The notes below the pieces were generated by a model that did no database searches, was not told the origin of the DNA, and was given only the letters and a program-made list of their open reading frames with translations. A program made the translations under genes and the position numbers. A stretch of 10,140 bases of DNA from Pseudomonadota bacterium (GTDB taxonomy: Bacteria; Pseudomonadota; Alphaproteobacteria; Caulobacterales; Caulobacteraceae). Positions 6,451-10,140 of the stretch are shown here, in pieces (position 1 is the first letter of the stretch; each line of letters starts with the position of its first letter). The stretch covers positions 1 to 10,140 of the forward strand of contig JAEZEZ010000117.1 of the NCBI GenBank assembly GCA_023432855.1, written 5' to 3'.

Positions 6451-7512
6451 CTATTCGGCGGGCAGCGCCGGCTCCGGCTCGCGCTTGCTCATCAGGCGGT
6501 CGAATTCGCTCCACACGCCCTCGGCGCCGTGCCACTGGCCGGTCGTCGCGGCCTTCGAGTACTCGGTGGCGCGTGCCTCGAAGAAGTTGGCGTGCTCGAC
6601 GCCCGACAGCAGGCTCTGCAGCCAGGGCAGGGGGTTTTCCTTCACGCCGTAGATCTCGGGCAGGTGCAGCTGGCGCAGGCGCCAGTCGGCGATGAAGCGG
6701 ATGTACTGCTTGATGTCCTCGGGCGTCATGCCCTGCACCTCGCCGGCCTCGAAGGCCAGGTCGATGAACTTGTCCTCCAGCATGACCACCGTGCGGCCCA
6801 TCTCGACGATGTCGTCGGCCACGGACTTGGTCACCGCCCCCGTCTCCTTGTTGAAGGCGTGGTAGAGCTTGATCATCCCTTCGCAGTGCAGGCTCTCGTC
6901 GCGCACTGACCAGCTGATGATCTGGCCCATGCCCTTCATCTTGTTGAAGCGCGGGAAGTTCATCAGCATCGCGAAGGACGCGAACAGCTGCAGCCCCTCG
7001 GTGAAGGCGCCGAACATGGCCACCGTGCGGGCGATGTCCGCCTCGGTCTCCACCCCGAAGGTCTGCATGTAGTCGTGCTTGTCCTTCATCGCCTCGTACT
7101 CGAGGAAGGCGGAGAACTCGCTGTCCGGCATGCCGATGGTTTCGAGCAGCAGGGCGTAGGCCGCGATGTGCACGGTCTCCATGTTCGAAAACGCCGAGAG
7201 CATCATCTTGATCTCGGTCGGTTTGAACACGCGCGCGTAGCGCTCCATGTAGTTGTCGTTCACCTCGACGTCGGACTGGGTGAAGAAGCGGAAGATCTGC
7301 GTCAGCAGGTTCCGTTCCTTGTCGTTCAGGTTCGCCGCCCAGTCCTTGCAGTCCTCGCCCAGCGGCACTTCCTCGGGGATCCAGTGCACCTGCTGCTGCT
7401 TCTTCCAGAAGTCGTAGGCCCACGGGTAGCGGAAGGGCTTGTAGGCCTTCGAAGGCGTCAGCAGGCCGGGCGTCGAGCCCGAAAAACCGGAAGGCGTGAT
7501 CAGCGAGGACAT
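6451..7512 (-). CDS. nrdB: Ribonucleoside-diphosphate reductase, class Ia beta subunit
   Basis: NrdB carries the diiron-tyrosyl radical that NrdA uses to reduce ribonucleotides to deoxyribonucleotides. In the 353-residue form, the iron ligands are Asp81, Glu112, His115, Glu172, Glu206 and His209, and the radical tyrosine is Tyr119 (METVHIAAY). The tyrosine makes it a Tyr-radical enzyme rather than the Phe-containing class Ic type. Tyr318 (ATEY) matches the electron-transfer Tyr356 of E. coli. The C-terminus ends in a Glu/Pro-rich tail, where this family docks to NrdA. Two ATG starts are possible: 7510-7512 (chosen, closer to the usual family N-terminus) and 7546-7548 (12 residues longer); neither has a strong Shine-Dalgarno. 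The upstream region has a pair of NrdR-like boxes. nrdA is not in this window. Confidence 0.96.
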   Translation of the reverse strand: MSSLITPSGFSGSTPGLLTPSKAYKPFRYPWAYDFWKKQQQVHWIPEEVPLGEDCKDWAANLNDKERNLLTQIFRFFTQSDVEVNDNYMERYARVFKPTEIKMMLSAFSNMETVHIAAYALLLETIGMPDSEFSAFLEYEAMKDKHDYMQTFGVETEADIARTVAMFGAFTEGLQLFASFAMLMNFPRFNKMKGMGQIISWSVRDESLHCEGMIKLYHAFNKETGAVTKSVADDIVEMGRTVVMLEDKFIDLAFEAGEVQGMTPEDIKQYIRFIADWRLRQLHLPEIYGVKENPLPWLQSLLSGVEHANFFEARATEYSKAATTGQWHGAEGVWSEFDRLMSKREPEPALPAE

Positions 7513-7566
7513 GGCGGCATCCGAATCTGGCGGTACGCCCAGAGTCATACGCCCGGGGTTAACGAG

Positions 7567-7582
7567 GCGCTAGGGATAGGTG
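7567..7582 (-). promoter_or_regulatory. Putative NrdR box 1 upstream of nrdB
   Basis: GCGCTAGGGATAGGTG keeps the palindromic core of the NrdR box (C-W-A, four bases, T-W-G; full consensus acaCwAtATaTwGtgt). On the minus strand it overlaps TATCCC (7573-7578), a possible -10 element. It is the weaker site of the pair and gains credit from its exact 32-bp offset from box 2. Confidence 0.5.
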
Positions 7583-7598
7583 GTCGCAGGACCCGACC

Positions 7599-7614
7599 TA
7601 TCAACATCTAGTGT
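7599..7614 (-). promoter_or_regulatory. Putative NrdR box 2 upstream of nrdB
   Basis: TATCAACATCTAGTGT matches the NrdR-box consensus acaCwAtATaTwGtgt at 11 of 16 positions, including both halves of the core. It begins 32 bp from box 1, about three helical turns, the spacing known for paired NrdR boxes. On the minus strand it contains TTGATA (7599-7604), a possible -35 element. NrdR is the zinc-finger/ATP-cone repressor of ribonucleotide reductase genes; its gene is not in this window. Confidence 0.6.
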
Positions 7615-7745
7615 GTCGGGTGGGGATAAGCGGCCGTGAAGCTCAATGGAATGCGGCCTGGAACGAGGTCGGGCGCGGCTCGCGCTCTCCCGATTCTGCT
7701 GTGACGCTTCCCCGTCCCGCCCCATGATGGGCGAGGGAGGGGGTG

Positions 7746-8702
7746 ATGGATCCCTGGCTGATGATCGCCGCTGGCCTGCTGCTGCTGGCGGCGGGGGGCG
7801 AGACGCTGGTGCGCGGCGCGGTGGGCGCGGCGCGCGCGCTGGGCGTCAGTCCGCTGCTGATCGGGCTGACCCTGGTCGGTTTCGGCACCTCGACGCCCGA
7901 GCTGGTCACCGCCCTGCAGGCCGCCTCGCGCGGCTCGCCGGGCATCGCCGTCGGCGCCGTGGTCGGCTCCAACATCGCCAACATCCTGCTGATCCTGGGC
8001 CTCGGGGCCCTGCTGCGGCCGATCCGGTTCGAGGCGGCCGCCTTTCGCCGCGACGGGGCGGTGCTGGCGCTGGTCACCGTGGCCTGCCTCGTCGTCGTCC
8101 TCTACGGCCGGCTGACCCCGGTGGTCGGCGCGGTCTTCGTCGCGGCGCTTGCGAGCTACGTGGTGCTCAGCTGGCTGCAGGAGCGGCGCGCGCCCGCCGG
8201 CGACGCCGAGGCCGAGCGGATCGCCGACACGGCCGAGGCGGCCGGTCCCGGCCGTCCCCGCGTCCTGCCCGGCCTGCTGCTGGCGGTCGGGGGCATCGTA
8301 CTGACCATCGGCGGCGCCCGCCTGCTCGTCGACGGCGCCATCGAGGTCGCCAGGGCCTCGGGCGTGTCCGAGACGGTGATCGGGGTCACCATCGTGGCCC
8401 TCGGCACCTCCCTGCCCGAGATGGTGGCCTCGATCGCCGCCGCGGTGCGTGGCCGCTCCGACGTGGCCTTCGGCAACGTGGTGGGCTCCAACATCTACAA
8501 TGTGCTGGGCATCCTGGGCGTCACCGCCCTGGTGAAACCGATCGCCGTGCCTGCCGAGGTGGCGGCGTTCGACATCTGGGTGATGGCGGGCGCGGCCCTG
8601 CTGCTGCTGGCCCAGCGCAACCTGCGCCTCGGCCGCCGCGAAGGGCTGGTGCTGCTGCTGTGCTACGGCCTCTACGTCGCCGCGGTGACCTCAGGCGCCT
8701 AG
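7746..8702 (+). CDS. Calcium/sodium antiporter, CaCA (YrbG-like) family
   Basis: This 318-residue inner-membrane protein is a Ca2+/cation antiporter of the YrbG type, expected to export a cation such as Ca2+ in exchange for Na+ or H+. It is strongly hydrophobic, with about ten membrane segments in two homologous halves. The alpha-1 repeat contains GFGTSTPE (45-52) and GSNIANI (74-80); the alpha-2 repeat contains ALGTSLPE (218-225) and GSNIYNV (248-254). The Glu in each GTS-x-PE motif is the expected ion-binding residue. An acidic loop (about 150-170) joins the halves. I chose ATG 7746 because GAGGGAGG ends five bases upstream; the preceding in-frame GTG (7743) is less well placed. It diverges from nrdB, and its TAG overlaps that of the lipoprotein gene on the opposite strand. 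Ion specificity cannot be read from sequence. Confidence 0.93.
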   Translation: MDPWLMIAAGLLLLAAGGETLVRGAVGAARALGVSPLLIGLTLVGFGTSTPELVTALQAASRGSPGIAVGAVVGSNIANILLILGLGALLRPIRFEAAAFRRDGAVLALVTVACLVVVLYGRLTPVVGAVFVAALASYVVLSWLQERRAPAGDAEAERIADTAEAAGPGRPRVLPGLLLAVGGIVLTIGGARLLVDGAIEVARASGVSETVIGVTIVALGTSLPEMVASIAAAVRGRSDVAFGNVVGSNIYNVLGILGVTALVKPIAVPAEVAAFDIWVMAGAALLLLAQRNLRLGRREGLVLLLCYGLYVAAVTSGA

Positions 8703-9133
8703 TCGGCGCCCCAGGTCACCTGGACGTAGTGCTGGCCCTCGGCGGGGGCGATGGTGACGCCGAGCTCGCCCGCATCGCCCTTGGCCGCGTAGATGCGGCT
8801 GCCGGCGGCGTCGGCGTTGCTCTCCTCGGTCAGGCCGGCGGCCTGGGCCTTCGCCCGATAGAAGGCCAGCACCTTGTCGGGGGCGTCGGCGGTCTGGAAG
8901 GCGAAGACGCCGCCGCGGCGCCCGCCCTCGACCGCGTTCATGTTGGCCACCACCCGGCCGCCGGGATAGGCCGGGGCGAAGGCCGGCGTACCGCTGACCG
9001 TGGCCGTCGGGGCGGTGTAGGCCGTCTCGGCCGCCTCGGCCTCGGCCTTGCGGTCGCGGTCGTCCGCCGACTGGCCGCCACACCCGGCGAGCGCGGCGGC
9101 GGCCGCGGCGGCGATGAGCATCCGTGCGTACAT
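8699..9133 (-). CDS. Small lipoprotein of unknown function
   Basis: This 144-residue protein has a short signal sequence (MYARMLIAAAAAAALAGC) ending in the lipobox LAGC, so Cys18 should be lipidated and the protein anchored in an envelope membrane. A charged, Ala/Glu-rich linker follows (about 24-40). The mature domain includes GGVFAFQTADAPDKVLAFYRAKAQAAGL, an arrangement seen in small envelope proteins, and ends in AEGQHYVQVTWGAD. It contains no Cys beyond the lipidated one. I chose ATG 9131-9133 because GGGGAG lies seven bases upstream; an ATG at 9149-9151 would add six residues before the signal. Its TAG (8699-8701) overlaps the stop of the exchanger gene. I do not recognise a named family. 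Confidence 0.8.
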   Translation of the reverse strand: MYARMLIAAAAAAALAGCGGQSADDRDRKAEAEAAETAYTAPTATVSGTPAFAPAYPGGRVVANMNAVEGGRRGGVFAFQTADAPDKVLAFYRAKAQAAGLTEESNADAAGSRIYAAKGDAGELGVTIAPAEGQHYVQVTWGAD

Positions 9134-9196
9134 GGTGGTCTCCCCTCTCATGGGGGGGAGCCTAGACGCGCGAGGCCGAACGGCAAAGCCTGTCGG

Positions 9197-9553
9197 TTAG
9201 CCGGTGGCGGCGTCGACGTCGTCGCCCGCCGCGCGCTCGATGTCGGCGCGGTTCTTCATCTGGCGCGGCTCGCCCGTGTTGTTGACGAGGTCGCCGGAGC
9301 CGTCCTCGGCCCCGTCGGGCGAGGTGAAGCTGGGGGTCTCGCCGTCAACCCGGCCCGCGTCCGCCGCTTCCGGCGAGGCGCGGAAGCCCCCCTCGGGCTC
9401 TTCGGGTTCGTCGGGCTCATCGCCGGGCGCCGAGCCGCCGCTGGGCGAGCCGGCGCGGGTTTCGGAGCCGCCGCCGGACAGGGCCTGCCTGGGGGCGCCT
9501 TCGTCCTCGCTGGGCTGGTCGGGCTTGTTGTGACGCTCCTGGTGTTCGGACAT
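9197..9553 (-). CDS. Hydrophilic, probably disordered acidic protein of unknown function
   Basis: This 118-residue protein is almost without hydrophobic residues and is rich in Gly, Pro, Glu, Asp and Ser. It has stretches such as PGDEPDEPEEPEGG (43-56) and no Cys, signal peptide or membrane segment. It is likely intrinsically disordered and cytoplasmic. GGGAG lies seven bases before ATG 9551-9553, which supports real translation. A more ordered, mixed-charge C-terminal stretch (GEPRQMKNRADIERAAGDD, about 94-112) may be a binding segment. It is separated from the upstream deoxyhypusine-synthase-like gene by a terminator and lies 63 bases upstream of the lipoprotein gene, so those two could be co-transcribed. 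I do not recognise it; low complexity leaves some doubt that it is a gene at all. Confidence 0.6.
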   Translation of the reverse strand: MSEHQERHNKPDQPSEDEGAPRQALSGGGSETRAGSPSGGSAPGDEPDEPEEPEGGFRASPEAADAGRVDGETPSFTSPDGAEDGSGDLVNNTGEPRQMKNRADIERAAGDDVDAATG

Positions 9554-9625
9554 CCGGCTTCTCCCTGGCTGCCTGTGGAGAAGCGCCGGGCGCGCCAGCG
9601 GTTCCCTGCCGGGCGGATGTGAAAA

Positions 9626-9650
9626 AGGCCCCGGTCGCCCGGGGCCCCTT
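9626..9650 (-). terminator. Rho-independent terminator of the deoxyhypusine-synthase-like gene
   Basis: GGCCCCGG (9627-9634) pairs with CCGGGGCC (9639-9646) around a four-base loop. On the minus strand it is followed by TTTTTC and lies 20 bases after the stop codon. The eight-base stem arms are identical to those in the rplS terminator. Confidence 0.75.
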
Positions 9651-9666
9651 CTTTTCTTCCGGTCCG

Positions 9667-10140
9667 TCAGGCCGCCGCCGGGGCGTCCTTGCCGAACAGC
9701 TTCTGCCAGCGGCGCTTTTCGCGGTTCTTCCAGCCGCCGCGGTGGTAGGCGTCCGAACCGATCAGCGGCACGACCGTGGTGGCTTCGGCGAACACCATCT
9801 GCTCCCAGGTAACGTCCACCTTGCCCCACGAGCACGCTTCCTTGAGCGTCGAGGACGAGCAGGCGCCGTCGCGCACGTCGGCCACGGTGATCTGCACCGC
9901 GTACTTATGCATCGCCGCTTCGTGGCCGAGGATCTCGGCGCAGACCACGGTGTCCTGGGCGAAGTTCTTCGGCACGCCGCCGCCGACCATGAACAGGCCG
10001 GTGGTGCCGGCCGCCAGCTTGATGTCGGTCAGTTCGCGGAAATCGGCGACCGCGTCGATGGTCAGGTAGGGCTTGCCCTCCTTCATGCGCTCGACCTGGT
10101 GCTTGACCAGACCGAAGCCCGCCGACGAGTCGACGAAGGC
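9667..10140 (-). CDS. Deoxyhypusine-synthase-like protein, C-terminal part (5' end outside window)
   Basis: The last 157 residues of a deoxyhypusine-synthase-family protein are visible, and the frame stays open to the window edge. Family motifs include GLFMVGGGVPKNFAQD (NAD-binding region), HKYAVQITVADVRDGACSSST, EACSWGKVDVTWEQ, FAEATTVVPLI and SDAYHRGGW. The Lys of SWGK (codon 9820-9822) corresponds to the lysine of eukaryotic deoxyhypusine synthase that forms the covalent imine intermediate, so the catalytic residue is kept. In eukaryotes and archaea the enzyme moves an aminobutyl group from spermidine to eIF5A/aIF5A. Bacteria lack that target, and bacterial homologues are thought to act on polyamines or agmatine-type substrates instead. 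That role is inference here. A strong terminator follows the TGA at 9667-9669. Confidence 0.9.
   Translation of the reverse strand, partial: AFVDSSAGFGLVKHQVERMKEGKPYLTIDAVADFRELTDIKLAAGTTGLFMVGGGVPKNFAQDTVVCAEILGHEAAMHKYAVQITVADVRDGACSSSTLKEACSWGKVDVTWEQMVFAEATTVVPLIGSDAYHRGGWKNREKRRWQKLFGKDAPAAA

Noticed and set aside
6158..7423. A long minus-strand frame over nrdB and the palindromic element
   Set aside because: It is out of frame with nrdB and its end is translated repeat sequence; no domain is visible.
7646..9622. A 658-codon plus-strand frame across the exchanger, lipoprotein and acidic protein genes
   Set aside because: Composition is Arg/Gly/Ala low complexity. It is out of frame with the exchanger, whose GTSTPE/GTSLPE motifs are unambiguous, and antisense to the lipoprotein.
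1..10140. Search for CRISPR arrays, tRNA/rRNA genes, insertion sequences, defence or toxin-antitoxin modules, and biosynthetic clusters
   Set aside because: I saw no short tandem direct repeats, transposase or integrase motifs, tRNA-like clover leaves or recognisable system genes. The content is housekeeping and envelope genes.

Overview
The window is GC-rich, densely packed bacterial chromosome. Its protein families point to an alphaproteobacterium, most likely of the Caulobacterales (Caulobacter, Phenylobacterium or Brevundimonas type). The evidence is an L19 with a long acidic C-terminal tail, a class Ia NrdB of the alphaproteobacterial kind, an AsmA-like protein, a DUF885 peptidase-like protein, a bacterial deoxyhypusine-synthase-like protein, and two palindromic intergenic repeats of types I associate with this group. 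The genus is inference. There are no tRNA or rRNA genes, insertion sequences, phage genes or CRISPR arrays. Most of the window is ordinary housekeeping chromosome.

Layout, left to right. Bases 1-124 hold the end of an unidentified plus-strand gene with a Pro/Ala-rich tail. A secreted DUF885 protein (260-2092, +) follows. It converges on a minus-strand cluster read from right to left: AsmA-like protein (5549-3471), trmD (3421-2690) and rplS (2693-2253). trmD and rplS overlap by ATGA and end at a strong terminator. A small secreted protein (5669-6133, +) diverges from the AsmA-like gene and converges on nrdB (7512-6451, -). A CaCA-family cation exchanger (7746-8702, +) diverges from nrdB and collides end to end with a small lipoprotein gene (9133-8699, -); their two stop codons share one CTAG. 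Upstream of the lipoprotein lie a disordered acidic protein (9553-9197, -), a terminator, and the 3' part of a deoxyhypusine-synthase-like gene (10140-9667, -, cut by the window edge).

How the genes fit together. trmD and rplS are the tail of the widespread rpsP-rimM-trmD-rplS translation operon, but here an envelope (AsmA-like) gene lies directly upstream instead of rimM. nrdB makes the radical subunit of ribonucleotide reductase. Its upstream region carries two NrdR-box-like sites 32 bp apart, which overlap a possible promoter and fit repression by NrdR. The two larger convergent gaps (after the DUF885 gene and after nrdB) each contain a long, perfect inverted repeat of a different family.

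I found no convincing novel multi-gene system. The items most worth a second look are the NrdR-box pair, the two palindromic repeat elements, the AsmA-trmD-rplS arrangement, the shared-stop convergent pair, the bacterial deoxyhypusine-synthase homologue, and two unrecognised small proteins.
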